Notes: generated by a model from the letters alone, not told the origin. Shown: positions 23,280-32,499, numbered from the stretch's first letter. The stretch is DNA of 32,853 bases from JAFGED01 sp964551295 (GCA_964551295.1 CAZKDJ010000022.1:1-32853); one strand, 5' to 3'. A program made the numbers and translations.

Positions 23280-24542
23280 CTAAAGCCCTGGCTTGGAGTC
23301 ATCGGTGAACTGCAAGTAGAGAGACTCTAGCTGGCTCACATGCTCCTCCATCGTCACTGGCGGGAGCACGTTCGCCTGCAGGTGCTCCAGCAAACCCGGC
23401 TCGGCCATCAATCGCTCCAGCGTCGCGCGCCAAGCCTCCACTTTCGCTGGCGTGCAAAGCAGTCCATTCACGCCATGCTGGACCTTCTCTGCCAGAGCGC
23501 CGATCCGAGATGCGACAACCGGAACCCCTGCCGCAAATGCCTCTTGAATTACGACTGGCGAATTCTCATACCATAACGAGGGCACGACAAGTACATCCGT
23601 GTCAGCAAGAACGCGTCCCACTTCCGTATTCGGTACGGTGCCCTCAAAGGATGTATTGGCAGGGTTGGCGCTATGACGCAGATGTGCCACATAACTGGGA
23701 AATACCGTAGGGTCGCCGTAAATTCGCAGCGCTGCCTTCTCGGGCGGCATGTCCCGAAATGCTTCTGCCAGAATATGAACACCTTTCTGCCACGCCAGCG
23801 AACCCAGATAGGTGAATCGCAGTCGACCATCGGCAAATGGACGATGTGGATAGCGCTGAATGCGCTCTGCGTCGATCCCATGCTCGAGATAGACAAAACG
23901 ATCGGCAGGAAAACCCGTTCTAACGTATTGCCCGATGAGAAAGCGCGAAGGAGCAATCAGGCTATCAGCCTGCAGAGCGGCTCGTCGCACCAGGGTATCA
24001 CGGATCTGCAAAATAGGAGCGGCCAGAGGCCGAAGAAACCATGTCCCTGAAGAAGCAAGACGAGCCGATAGCACACAGCGGGCGCAATTCAACCCCAGCG
24101 CTTTGCCCTGGCATGTCCGGGCATCCGGCCACACCAACTGGGAGACGCTGCAGATAAACCAGTAATCGTGTAGCGTCAACACCAACGGAATGCACTGTCT
24201 CTGCGCCTGCATCACGATAGAGACCGGCAACCCCATCAGATGCTGCAAGTGAACCAATTCGGGCTGAAAATCCGCCAGTGTTTCAGAGAAAGCACGTCTC
24301 AGACCGCGATGTCCAAAAGTGGCTTGGAACACGGACCAGGGGGTCATACGCCCAGCATGCGCGCGATACACCATCACTCCTTCCCATTCGGCGCGCACCA
24401 ACCTCTGTGTCCCTGCTGCCCGATGGAAGACAGCCACTTGATGCCCCAGGCGAGCCTGCCCCTTTGCCAGATTCAAGGTATAGACCTCGGTACCGCCGAC
24501 CCAGTCGGGGGGGAACTGATGAACGACGTGCAGGATTCTCAC
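23280..24542 (-). CDS. Glycosyltransferase family 4 with a four-cysteine insert
   Basis: 420 residues, GT-B. N-terminus M-R-I-L-H-V-V-H-Q-F-P-P-D-W-V-G-G-T-E-V-Y holds the acceptor loop. Near residues 130-165 it carries I-C-S-V-S-Q-L, then C, then C-A-R-C: four cysteines in the order C-x(~14)-C-x(~9)-C-x2-C. The C-terminal domain has F-T-Y-L-G-S-L-A-W-Q-K-G and the complete E-x7-E donor motif W-Y-E-N-S-P-V-V-I-Q-E-A-F-A-A-G. Start ATG overlaps the TGA of the upstream paralogue by 4 nt. The two share the G-G-T-E-V-Y-T-L motif and the cysteine pattern, indicating tandem duplication. Sugar specificity unknown; a metal site is possible. Confidence 0.85.
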   Translation of the reverse strand: MRILHVVHQFPPDWVGGTEVYTLNLAKGQARLGHQVAVFHRAAGTQRLVRAEWEGVMVYRAHAGRMTPWSVFQATFGHRGLRRAFSETLADFQPELVHLQHLMGLPVSIVMQAQRQCIPLVLTLHDYWFICSVSQLVWPDARTCQGKALGLNCARCVLSARLASSGTWFLRPLAAPILQIRDTLVRRAALQADSLIAPSRFLIGQYVRTGFPADRFVYLEHGIDAERIQRYPHRPFADGRLRFTYLGSLAWQKGVHILAEAFRDMPPEKAALRIYGDPTVFPSYVAHLRHSANPANTSFEGTVPNTEVGRVLADTDVLVVPSLWYENSPVVIQEAFAAGVPVVASRIGALAEKVQHGVNGLLCTPAKVEAWRATLERLMAEPGLLEHLQANVLPPVTMEEHVSQLESLYLQFTDDSKPGL

Positions 24543-25900
24543 GTCTGTCCCCCTCGTCCTCCGCAGGCCTGCTCGTAGATCATCATCAGATCTGCCAGGT
24601 GCTCATCGAGCGTCCTTACCGGTTTGATGCGTTCGCTCGCTTCGGAGACATGCTGTGGACAGTCGATCAAACGTTGCACCAACACGGCCAGAGCGTCGAC
24701 GTCACCTCGGGGAAACGTCCATCCCCCTTCAAACTCGTCAATCAACTCGACCATCCCCCCCTCGTGTGTGGCGATGACTGGTATCTTGGCGGCAAACGCC
24801 TCATACATGACCATCGGTGTGTTCTCATACCACACAGAAGGCATGACCAACACGTCTACGCCGGACAACACCTCGGCAATCTGACTGTGTGGGAAGCGAC
24901 CGCCATACGTGATGAGCGGATTCCTGTCCATCTGCCGGCTTAATTGGCGGAAGTACCTGGCGAAATGCTGATTGTCGCCGTAAAGTGTTAGCGTAGCGCC
25001 ACACGGTCTCTCGAGGCGGTTGAACGCCTGTACCGCAATGTGTGCTCCCTTATGCCAGCCGATCATGCCGATGAAGGTAAACCGTACATGGTCGGACGGG
25101 CACCGAACCTGCGATATGGATCGAGCCCAGTCCGCGTCAATGCCGTGGGCGGAGACCACAATCTTATCTGGCGGCACGCCATTCTCCACCAGCCGGCCGC
25201 GCAGAAAGCGACTCGGGGACACGATGCAATCCACTTCCTCTAACACGCGAAGCATCCAATCCTTGCGTCGGAGCAAAGCCTGCACCATCCGAGCATGCCA
25301 GCTATGCGCCATCCACGGCGAGAGACATTTCTGCATCCCCCACTCCAACAACCAGATTGGAAGGCGATCGACCAGCCAGCGATACCGACGGGCCGTCCTC
25401 CGCTGATGGATGTAGCAAACCAGGCAGTGGGCAGGATTGTCTGGCCCAGAACATAGCTCCCTATCGTGGCGCAGCAACTGAGAGACCGGACAGATGTACC
25501 AAAAATCCATAGCTGCCGTCACGACGGGCAAGCGCAATTCCCTGGCAGCTGTGATCGCAGCCGTGGACACATTGCCAGGGTGGCACACGTAGACCAGGTT
25601 CGCCCCGAAATCACGATAGAACTCTCGAAGGTATGCCTCAACGCACGGGTTATGGTAGGCATACGAGACGGGATTTGGGGCCCGAAGCACGTTGAAATAG
25701 AGTCGCTGGACTGATATCCCCTGCCACACATCCTCGGACGCGGTGACCTCCGGCGAGTCACTCGACACGTGGGACTCGCACGTTACAACGACAACATCGT
25801 GCCCCAGCGCCTTCAGATGCTGAGCCAGGGACAGCGTATAGACCTCCGTCCCTCCACTGGAACGCGGGAAGAAAGCATTGACAGTAATAACGATCCTCAT
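24539..25900 (-). CDS. Glycosyltransferase family 4 with a four-cysteine insert (paralogue)
   Basis: 453 residues from ATG 25900 (M-R-I-V-I-T-V-N-A-F-F-P); a TTG 12 nt earlier is less likely. It has G-G-T-E-V-Y-T-L-S-L in the acceptor loop and, near residues 138-170, I-C-P-V-S-Q-L, C-S-G, C and L-V-C, the same four-cysteine layout as the downstream gene. C-terminal domain: F-T-F-I-G-M-I-G-W-H-K-G and E-x7-E in W-Y-E-N-T-P-M-V-M-Y-E-A-F-A-A-K. About 35 residues longer than its paralogue, mostly around the middle linker. The 4-nt overlap with it suggests joint translation. A 90-bp spacer separates it from the epimerase gene upstream. Confidence 0.85.
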   Translation of the reverse strand: MRIVITVNAFFPRSSGGTEVYTLSLAQHLKALGHDVVVVTCESHVSSDSPEVTASEDVWQGISVQRLYFNVLRAPNPVSYAYHNPCVEAYLREFYRDFGANLVYVCHPGNVSTAAITAARELRLPVVTAAMDFWYICPVSQLLRHDRELCSGPDNPAHCLVCYIHQRRTARRYRWLVDRLPIWLLEWGMQKCLSPWMAHSWHARMVQALLRRKDWMLRVLEEVDCIVSPSRFLRGRLVENGVPPDKIVVSAHGIDADWARSISQVRCPSDHVRFTFIGMIGWHKGAHIAVQAFNRLERPCGATLTLYGDNQHFARYFRQLSRQMDRNPLITYGGRFPHSQIAEVLSGVDVLVMPSVWYENTPMVMYEAFAAKIPVIATHEGGMVELIDEFEGGWTFPRGDVDALAVLVQRLIDCPQHVSEASERIKPVRTLDEHLADLMMIYEQACGGRGGQT

Positions 25901-25990
25901 ATAAATCCACAAGTATCGGCCGACTCTATTGGCAGAACGCGCTATCCCCCGGGCCCATGCCCTTGATCAAGCTTCGTGACTGCCCGGTCG

Positions 25991-26938
25991 TCATCTTTCA
26001 GCAGACAGTGGCTCCATTGTCCTTGTCGCCTCGAGAATCCAATCCCAAGTTCGCGCCATGCCCTCGGCCAGTTTAACCTCGGCCGTCCATCCCAGGCATT
26101 CAGCAGCACGCGAGGTGTCGAGAAGCAAGAACGGCACATCGATGAGACGGGCAGGCTGGTATTCAACGCCCACCGCCCGCCCAGTCACCTGCTCGATAGC
26201 TTGAACCAGCTCTTTCAACGAATACCCTTGCCCTCCTCCCAGGTTAAACACGCGTTTACTCACCCGCGCCGTAGCGGCCGACACAGTGGCCGAGGTAAGA
26301 TCGTCGATATAGAAGTAATCCCGAACTACCGACCCATCGCCCCAAATCTCGATAGGCTCGTCTCTCGCCACCCGATATAAGAACACGCTGACCGCACCCT
26401 GTCGCCGTCTTGGATCCTGACCGGGTCCATAGGGCACAGAGGGGCGCAAAATGACATAGTCTAGACCATATAGATGATGATACATCTGCAGATACTTCTC
26501 GACCATGAGCTTTGTAATGCCATAGGCATTGATAGGATCAGTGGGGTGTTCTTCATCCATGGGTAAATACTGTGCCGAGCCGTAGACAGTGCCGCCGGAC
26601 GAGAGGAAGACGAAGCGTCGGACACCGGCGTTGTGACAATGGCTGATCAGCCGAACCGACGGTGCCACGTTTATCTCGATATCCTTCAGTGGATCACGCG
26701 TGGCGATTTCGTGAATACTGCCCCAGGCCAAGTGGAACACAACATCCACGTCCGCTGTGGCCTCACGGAGCGTGTAGTCGTTCGACATGTCGCCTCTGAT
26801 AAACTCGACGCTGTCAGGAAGGGGGGAGAAGCGGCGGTCAAACAGATCCAGCACCTTTACCCGCCATCCCAGTGTTACAAGCCTGTCCACAACATGGGTA
26901 CCGATGAACCCGTTGCCCCCTGTAACCACCGCCTTCAT
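25991..26938 (-). CDS. NAD-dependent sugar-nucleotide epimerase/dehydratase (extended SDR)
   Basis: 315 residues. Nucleotide-binding G7-G-N-G-F-I-G13; catalytic block L-S-S-G-G-T-V-Y-G near 112-120; Y139-G-I-T-K143 is the YxxxK pair; L-R-P-S-V-P-Y-G-P-G-Q near 164-174 is typical of GalE/WbpP-like enzymes. It converts one NDP-hexose into another (4-epimerisation most likely; a dehydratase or reductase role cannot be excluded) and would supply an unusual donor for the surrounding glycosyltransferases. It starts 1 nt after the stop of the upstream GT4 gene. It is the only sugar-nucleotide enzyme in the window, so other donors must come from elsewhere in the genome. Confidence 0.85.
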   Translation of the reverse strand: MKAVVTGGNGFIGTHVVDRLVTLGWRVKVLDLFDRRFSPLPDSVEFIRGDMSNDYTLREATADVDVVFHLAWGSIHEIATRDPLKDIEINVAPSVRLISHCHNAGVRRFVFLSSGGTVYGSAQYLPMDEEHPTDPINAYGITKLMVEKYLQMYHHLYGLDYVILRPSVPYGPGQDPRRRQGAVSVFLYRVARDEPIEIWGDGSVVRDYFYIDDLTSATVSAATARVSKRVFNLGGGQGYSLKELVQAIEQVTGRAVGVEYQPARLIDVPFLLLDTSRAAECLGWTAEVKLAEGMARTWDWILEATRTMEPLSAER

Positions 26939-26939
26939 C

Positions 26940-28193
26940 TCACCGACCCCGCTCTATGATTTGCAGATAGTGCTGCTCCATGCGATCGATGTACGCGTCA
27001 AAGCTCCATCGCTGCCGTGCGTGCGCGCTTGCTGCCTGAGCCAGACGATTACGTAGCGCCGGATCGCGCGCCAGCCGCAGTAGAGCATCGGCCAAAGCCT
27101 CCGGGTCTCGTGGCGGTATGAGAACTCCCTCAACACCGTCCTCAAACGCCTCCGGCGTGCCCCCCGTGTTTGTCGCGACCACGGGAATGCCACATGCCAT
27201 AGCAGCGACCAGGGTTATCGAAAAAGGCTCATCCCAGACGGAGGGAAAGGCATATATGTCACCGCCGCGGAGACGCTCTGCCAGACGTTCCAGTGGCAAG
27301 AACCCATCAAAAACCACGCTGTCCCCAAGGTCATGCTGCTCGATCTCACTGCGCAGATACTGCTTGAACTCTTTGCTCCCTTCACCGATAATGCGCAACC
27401 TTAATGCGAGGCTTGGCTCACGCTTCCGTAACCGTCCCAAAGCTTCTATCAATACCTGAGGGCCCTTGCCCTCCCAAAGCTGACCGGCGAAAACGACCTC
27501 TAAACAGTCATTGCCGACATGGGGCTTTTGGCGAGGCCCGTATAGCTCCATATCCACCCCAAGGTGCAGCGGCATGATGCGATCAGCCGGAAAGCCCGCT
27601 TCAACATAGAATCGCTTGATGAAAGTGGATACGGAGACGATCTCATCAGGTCTTCCCAGCCGCCACAACAGTGGCTGTATCAGTCGAACGTAGCCTTGAA
27701 GCAACCAACGCCACTCCCGCGGTCCAGGGTCCAACAATAAGCTCAGGTTCCGTAGGAGGTAGATCAACCACTTGTCCGCTACCTGTGCCACCACCGGGCA
27801 GTCCGCGTCACGGACGGCTAGGAGCGGCGCTGCCGAGGCCATATACAAATTGTCGGCTACGATGAGGGCTGGTTGGAGTTGTTGCACCACACGCCGGACA
27901 TTACGATACGTCACCGGATCGAACACGTGATGATGAAAGAGCTCAACTGGAGAGAGCTTCCTACCTCCCTGGAATATGGCCTGTTTGTCCTCCAGGTTGT
28001 AATTAAAGACCTGGTGGACGTAGGGAATGTCGTTCAATTGGCAACCTCGCGCGGTGAGGACATGCACATCGTACTCTCGCGCGCGTAGGGCCTCGACAAT
28101 ATCACAGGTGAGCATTTCACTGCCCCCCACGATATAGGGAGGATACAAACTGACCAAGCGGACGATCCGCTGCTTATTCACCTCTGTCTCCAT
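26940..28193 (-). CDS. Glycosyltransferase family 4 with an altered donor motif
   Basis: 417 residues from ATG 28193; GTG 28181, overlapping the upstream stop as GTGA and preceded by GGAG, is an equally natural start (413 residues). N-terminus L-V-S-L-Y-P-P-Y-I-V-G-G-S-E is a GT4 acceptor loop; V-V-F-A-G-Q-L-W-E-G-K-G-P near 230-242 starts the donor domain. The usual E-x7-E reads D-E-P-F-S-I-T-L-V-A-A-M-A-C-G, with Ala replacing the second Glu, which in the family contacts the donor ribose. The rest of the fold looks intact. Followed by the epimerase gene after 1 nt. Confidence 0.83.
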   Translation of the reverse strand: METEVNKQRIVRLVSLYPPYIVGGSEMLTCDIVEALRAREYDVHVLTARGCQLNDIPYVHQVFNYNLEDKQAIFQGGRKLSPVELFHHHVFDPVTYRNVRRVVQQLQPALIVADNLYMASAAPLLAVRDADCPVVAQVADKWLIYLLRNLSLLLDPGPREWRWLLQGYVRLIQPLLWRLGRPDEIVSVSTFIKRFYVEAGFPADRIMPLHLGVDMELYGPRQKPHVGNDCLEVVFAGQLWEGKGPQVLIEALGRLRKREPSLALRLRIIGEGSKEFKQYLRSEIEQHDLGDSVVFDGFLPLERLAERLRGGDIYAFPSVWDEPFSITLVAAMACGIPVVATNTGGTPEAFEDGVEGVLIPPRDPEALADALLRLARDPALRNRLAQAASAHARQRWSFDAYIDRMEQHYLQIIERGR

Positions 28194-29380
28194 TGCACAA
28201 CTACATTCTCAACGAAATCGGCGAAAGGTTTGGTCAACGCTCCCCAATCGTAACGACGTGCCAGGCGCTGACCGCCCTCGGCGATGCGATCACGCAAAGC
28301 CTTTTCAGAGAGTAACTGTAGCACGTGCTTCGTGAAAGAAGAGGCATCGTCGGCAACGAGGATATCTTTTCCGGGGGAGATGTCCAGTCCCTCTGCCCCC
28401 ACTGTGGTTGATACAACTGGCAATCCCATCGCCATCGCCTCAGTGATCTTGAGCCGTGTGCCGCCACCCAGCCTCAACGGAACGACGAGCACCGTCGCCC
28501 GCTCATAGTAAGGCCGCACGTCGGGCACTGTGCCGGTTACTTGCACGCCGGGCAAGTTCGCTAGTTTCTGGATTTCACGTGGGGGCGCATGTCCCACGAT
28601 CTGCACACGCACATTCGGCACGGCCTGTCGGATGGTTTGGTACATCGACTTGAAGAAGAACTGCACAGCGTCGATGTTTGGATAGTAGTCCATCGAGCCT
28701 ACGTAGAGCAGCGTGGGCTCCTCTGAGCGCGAAAGTCCACTTGGCACAAATGTCCTCAGGTCCGCGCCATTGGGTATCACCAATGAAGGCACTCCTGGGG
28801 CATCCCGACGGATGACCGCCGCGTCCTGCTCAGAGCAGGCCAGAAAGCCTTGATATAGAGGCATTTTGGCCCGTTCGTACCATCGTAACTTGGCCGCCTC
28901 GAGAAAGTCCAGTATTTTCTCGATCCCCCAGGGTCGTGCCAGTGTCGTTTCCAGATAATGCAGATGGTCAACCTTTTGCCGGGCAACAACGCGAGGCAAA
29001 TCAGGTACAAGCTCGGCATACGGCGTCATACAGATCTCATCTACGACAACCAGATCATACTTGGCCTCACATAGATGTTTTCGAGCCTGCTTTAGCGAAA
29101 GCGGCGTATGGAAATAATCCACTGAACGTGGCAAGGGAGCAAGCGCACGTCGGATGCGATCACGCGTACGTCCTGATTTGACCAGATGAAAGAGCACAAC
29201 CCGGCGACAATGCTCTCGTAAAGCCCGCGTTTTCGCGTCGGACGGCTCTTCTCCATAGTAGACCGTATATAGGTCCACCTCAAAGCGCGCCGTCAAAGCC
29301 TGCAATAGATGGTAACTTCGTATCTTGCCGCCGGTGTCAGGCGGATAGGGCAGATAAGGCGTAAAGACGGCGACTCTCAT
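28178..29380 (-). CDS. Glycosyltransferase family 4
   Basis: 400 residues. The start M-R-V-A-V-F-T-P-Y-L-P-Y-P-P-D-T-G-G-K-I-R-S and the donor block L-G-G-G-T-R-L-K-I-T-E-A-M-A-M-G near 313-328 are typical of the GT4 subgroup found in exopolysaccharide loci (PEP-CTERM/EpsH-associated 'sugar transferase' type). The hinge I-P-N-G-A-D lies near 203-208 and L-L-Y-V-G-S-M-D-Y near 224-232. ATG 29380 overlaps the TGA of the methyltransferase gene by 4 nt. Sugar specificity unknown. Confidence 0.85.
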   Translation of the reverse strand: MRVAVFTPYLPYPPDTGGKIRSYHLLQALTARFEVDLYTVYYGEEPSDAKTRALREHCRRVVLFHLVKSGRTRDRIRRALAPLPRSVDYFHTPLSLKQARKHLCEAKYDLVVVDEICMTPYAELVPDLPRVVARQKVDHLHYLETTLARPWGIEKILDFLEAAKLRWYERAKMPLYQGFLACSEQDAAVIRRDAPGVPSLVIPNGADLRTFVPSGLSRSEEPTLLYVGSMDYYPNIDAVQFFFKSMYQTIRQAVPNVRVQIVGHAPPREIQKLANLPGVQVTGTVPDVRPYYERATVLVVPLRLGGGTRLKITEAMAMGLPVVSTTVGAEGLDISPGKDILVADDASSFTKHVLQLLSEKALRDRIAEGGQRLARRYDWGALTKPFADFVENVVVQWRQR

Positions 29381-30252
29381 ACCAACTCTTTATGAGCCTT
29401 GACTCCCTTGGCGAAGATCTCACGCGGTGTAATGAGCATACGTTCTTGATTGTCATAGAAAGCATATCCAATACGTCGCGAAATAGCCACGAGGGTGGCA
29501 AACTCTTCGGCCAAGACTGTCTGTGCCAGAAACCGCGCCAGGCGCCGCCGCAGAGCAAACATCAGACGTCGCCAAAATGGTCGTTGTCTCTCGTCGATGT
29601 CTGGTTCCAATACAGAACTCCACCATTGGTCGAGGGTCTCCCACGATGATAAGTAATCGAGCAATCCCGGCACTGCCTGCATTTGAGAGGAGGGCGTCCA
29701 GACCGTTCTGGGATTCTCCCCCGACTGAACGTCCTCGAAACCAGCGTAGGTAAACAGGAATTCCAACAGAAAGCGGTCGTACAGGCGAACGTGGGTCGCG
29801 TCGCGCCAAAACTCGTGAAGATGGACGATTAGACTTTCAGGGTTCGGAGTGGCGATCAGTAAAACACCACCAGGGGACAGTGCATCAAAAGACATCTGGA
29901 CGAAGCGCAGCGCATTCTCCGCAGAGAGGTGCTCTACCACATTACTGCTGAAAACGCCATCGAATTGCTCCTTTTCCCTTCCAAGATAGTCAAAGAGATC
30001 GGCTTCAACAACGTCCAACCCCTTTCCACGGCAGAGTTCGATCATCCGGCTATCAATATCAATGCCAACCGACCCAACACCATTCACGCTCAACAACTCG
30101 ATGAACTGCCCCTGACCACAGCCCGCATCCAGCACCCGCCGGCATTGAGCGAAGTGGGACACATAGAATTCGAGCACATCTCTGTTCCAATCCTCGTTGA
30201 CTTGGTCCAGGTCATGCATGCAATTGTAAAACGCTCCTTCTAGCTGAACCAT
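29377..30252 (-). CDS. SAM-dependent methyltransferase next to the glycan ABC exporter
   Basis: 291 residues. Motif I V-L-D-A-G-C-G-Q-G-Q-F near 40-50, strand 2 G-I-D-I-D-S near 62-67, F-S-S-N-V-V-E-H-L near 99-107 and L-S-P-G-G-V-L-L-I-A-T-P near 127-138 define a Methyltransf_11/23-type fold. A C-terminal ~90-residue region rich in Arg and Trp could bind the acceptor or exporter. It starts 16 nt after the stop of wzt. In ABC-exported O-antigens a methyltransferase near the exporter can end chain growth and mark the chain for the Wzt C-terminal domain; the position makes that role possible here, but it is inference. Confidence 0.8.
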   Translation of the reverse strand: MVQLEGAFYNCMHDLDQVNEDWNRDVLEFYVSHFAQCRRVLDAGCGQGQFIELLSVNGVGSVGIDIDSRMIELCRGKGLDVVEADLFDYLGREKEQFDGVFSSNVVEHLSAENALRFVQMSFDALSPGGVLLIATPNPESLIVHLHEFWRDATHVRLYDRFLLEFLFTYAGFEDVQSGENPRTVWTPSSQMQAVPGLLDYLSSWETLDQWWSSVLEPDIDERQRPFWRRLMFALRRRLARFLAQTVLAEEFATLVAISRRIGYAFYDNQERMLITPREIFAKGVKAHKELV

Positions 30253-30268
30253 TCTCTCGGTGCCCCTT

Positions 30269-31501
30269 TCAATTCTCAGTGTGGTGTTCCCACCTGGCTG
30301 GCAGCACTATAATACCATGCGGTCCATCCGGCGAGAGCACCCGAAACCTGTATCGCTTATCCAAGAAGTGCGCTGGTGCTGACCAATACGGCGGGTCGGG
30401 CTCCACGTAAGCTCCTACAGAAAGAAGGTAATCACCCCCGTACAGGTCTAGCTCATCAATGTTGACAACCAGTTCGCCGCAGCCAAGAATGCCCCCTATC
30501 TCAATGGGGTCAATGTTATAGGTATTCGTGCTCGAAATATACACGCCGTCGGACCGATGGATCAGGATGCTGAAGACGGGCTTTTCCACTCTCTTTATAG
30601 CTTCATACAAGATGCGAATGCACATAGGCTCGCCAGACTGCAGGACCCAGCTTGGTTTACCCGCGGCATCGACCATGATCACATCACGAATACGTAAATC
30701 TCCCTGTTGTGCCGCTGCAGCACGCCTTGCGTTTCTGAGATCCAGCTTGGCCTGAAACTGCTCTGCGATAGCAGCGGTGTAGCTCGCGACGACCTGGTCT
30801 GCAGATCCCATTCGCTGGATCTCCCCCTTTTCCAGCCAAATCGCCTGCGTACAGAACTGCTGAACCAAATACATATTGTGAGAAACAAACAGAACAGTAC
30901 GACCTTCGCGTTTGAACTCGGTGATCTTGTCCAGGCACTTTTGTTGGAACGCCGCGTCTCCCACCGCTAGCACCTCATCCACCAGCAGGATCCCGGGGTC
31001 GGTGTGCACCGCTACGGAGAATCCCAGTCGCACGTACATTCCCGACGAGTAGTGCCTCACAGGAGTGTCGATGAATGGCTCAAGTTCGGCAAAAGCCACG
31101 ATTTCATCCAGCCTCCGCCGAATCTGCGCACGGCTCAGCCCCAGAATCGAACCATTCAAGTAGACGTTTTCCCGCCCCGTCAGGTCGGGATGAAACCCGG
31201 CACCCAGTTCGAGCAGAGCCTCTACTCTCCCGCTGACGTCGATCCGCCCTGAGGTAGGCTCAATGATACGGGAGATGAGTTTAAGGATCGTGCTCTTACC
31301 TGCCCCGTTCGGGCCTATGAGCCCCACTGTCTCCCCAGGCGTGATTTCGAGGCTGACATCCTGCAGGGCCCAGAACTCCTTGCGCTGCTCACCCGTCTTC
31401 CTGTGCAGCACGTTAAGCAGCAACTCCTGGAAAGAGCGCGCCTGTTCTCGGCGAAGGATAAATCTCTTCGATACACGATCCAGTCGAATCGCTGTTTCCA
31501 C
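30269..31501 (-). CDS. wzt: Polysaccharide ABC exporter, ATP-binding subunit with C-terminal substrate-binding-like domain (Wzt type)
   Basis: 410 residues from GTG 31501; GAGGAGG lies 14 nt upstream, rather far, so the start is uncertain by a few codons. ATPase: Walker A G-P-N-G-A-G-K-S (63-70), signature Y-S-S-G-M (151-155), Walker B I-L-L-V-D-E-V-L-A-V-G-D (171-182), H-loop H208. Residues ~270-410 form a beta-sandwich-like domain as in Wzt of E. coli O8/O9a (strands around L-R-I-R-D-V, G-E-P-M-C-I-R-I, G-E-L-V-V-N-I-D, G-D-Y-L-L-S-V-G). Such domains recognise the finished chain before export. It pairs with the permease gene 182 bp upstream. Confidence 0.9.
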   Translation of the reverse strand: METAIRLDRVSKRFILRREQARSFQELLLNVLHRKTGEQRKEFWALQDVSLEITPGETVGLIGPNGAGKSTILKLISRIIEPTSGRIDVSGRVEALLELGAGFHPDLTGRENVYLNGSILGLSRAQIRRRLDEIVAFAELEPFIDTPVRHYSSGMYVRLGFSVAVHTDPGILLVDEVLAVGDAAFQQKCLDKITEFKREGRTVLFVSHNMYLVQQFCTQAIWLEKGEIQRMGSADQVVASYTAAIAEQFQAKLDLRNARRAAAAQQGDLRIRDVIMVDAAGKPSWVLQSGEPMCIRILYEAIKRVEKPVFSILIHRSDGVYISSTNTYNIDPIEIGGILGCGELVVNIDELDLYGGDYLLSVGAYVEPDPPYWSAPAHFLDKRYRFRVLSPDGPHGIIVLPARWEHHTEN

Positions 31502-31683
31502 AGACTCTTGCCAGTCCTCCTCAAGTATCGGATGCTATGCAGTTACCCTCCGTCGAACAGCAGGGGACCCTGAAGACTCTTGCGCTGCAGTACCACGCAC
31601 CAGTCGAAAGGCGAGCCAATGGCGGCCTTTTTTCGCCCCACACTTTGCCTGAGCGTCTTTGGCCGAGGGATCGTATGATCGTA

Positions 31684-32499
31684 TCAGACCTCCTCGCCAA
31701 ACCGCGAGCTATAGTGCGAAAAGATCAGATAACCCACAGCCAGGACCACCAGCGAAACAAGCGCGGGTAACACAAAGTCCCAGCCAATAGGCACACCCCA
31801 GTACAGGAGATCCTGGTACGAGGTGATAATCGAGGCCATTGGGTTCACTCGCTGCAACCAGACTCTCAAGTTGAGCGTCACCCCCAATAAGGTGTACTGT
31901 TCTGGAATAGCGGTGAGGGGATAGAAGACAGGGGTGAGGAAGAACCAGGCCAGCAAAAGCACGTTCAATATATGGTGAGTGTCACGGTAGAAGACGTTCA
32001 GGGTAGAAGTGGTCAGGCTCAATCCAAGAGTGAAGAGCAATTGTATCAGTATGGCCAGGGGCAATGTGAGAGCCCACAAGGTGATCGGGCTGCCCATCAC
32101 AAGTGCCAGCAAGAAGAAGATGGGCAAAGTGATGAGAAAATTGATCAGGTTACTGAGGACGGTGGAAACGGGCAGGATCTCACGGGGGAAGTAGACTTTC
32201 TTTACTAAAGGAGCTGCCTCAACGACGCTATCGGTAGCTTGGGTGACAGATGCAGCAAAGAAATTCCATGGCAAGAGAGCACACAAGATGAAGACAGGGT
32301 AATTCGGCAGGTCGGACTGGCCGGCGGCCATGACTTTGAAAACGACAGTATAAACAACCATCATCAGAAGCGGGTTGACCCACGTCCAGGCTACGCCCAG
32401 GATCGAATTCTTGTAGCGGACCTTCAGATCGCGGAGCACCAGATTGCGGATCAACTCCCGATACCGCCACAGTTCCCGCAATCTTTTCGCGATATCCAT
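31684..32499 (-). CDS. wzm: Polysaccharide ABC exporter, ABC-2 permease subunit (Wzm type)
   Basis: 271 residues from ATG 32499 (M-D-I-A-K-R-L), preceded by AAAGGA; the open frame runs 82 codons further upstream but that part is not similar to permeases. The N-terminal amphipathic R-E-L-I-R-N-L-V-L-R-D-L-K-V-R-Y-K, then G-V-A-W-T-W-V-N-P-L near 35-44, and six membrane segments are typical of Wzm/TagG/RfbA ABC-2 permeases. The loop K-K-V-Y-F-P-R-E-I-L-P-V near 102-113 is also conserved. Together with Wzt it exports an undecaprenyl-linked glycan. It is the first gene of the cluster; a 182-bp gap with no clear gene or hairpin separates it from wzt. Confidence 0.9.
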   Translation of the reverse strand: MDIAKRLRELWRYRELIRNLVLRDLKVRYKNSILGVAWTWVNPLLMMVVYTVVFKVMAAGQSDLPNYPVFILCALLPWNFFAASVTQATDSVVEAAPLVKKVYFPREILPVSTVLSNLINFLITLPIFFLLALVMGSPITLWALTLPLAILIQLLFTLGLSLTTSTLNVFYRDTHHILNVLLLAWFFLTPVFYPLTAIPEQYTLLGVTLNLRVWLQRVNPMASIITSYQDLLYWGVPIGWDFVLPALVSLVVLAVGYLIFSHYSSRFGEEV

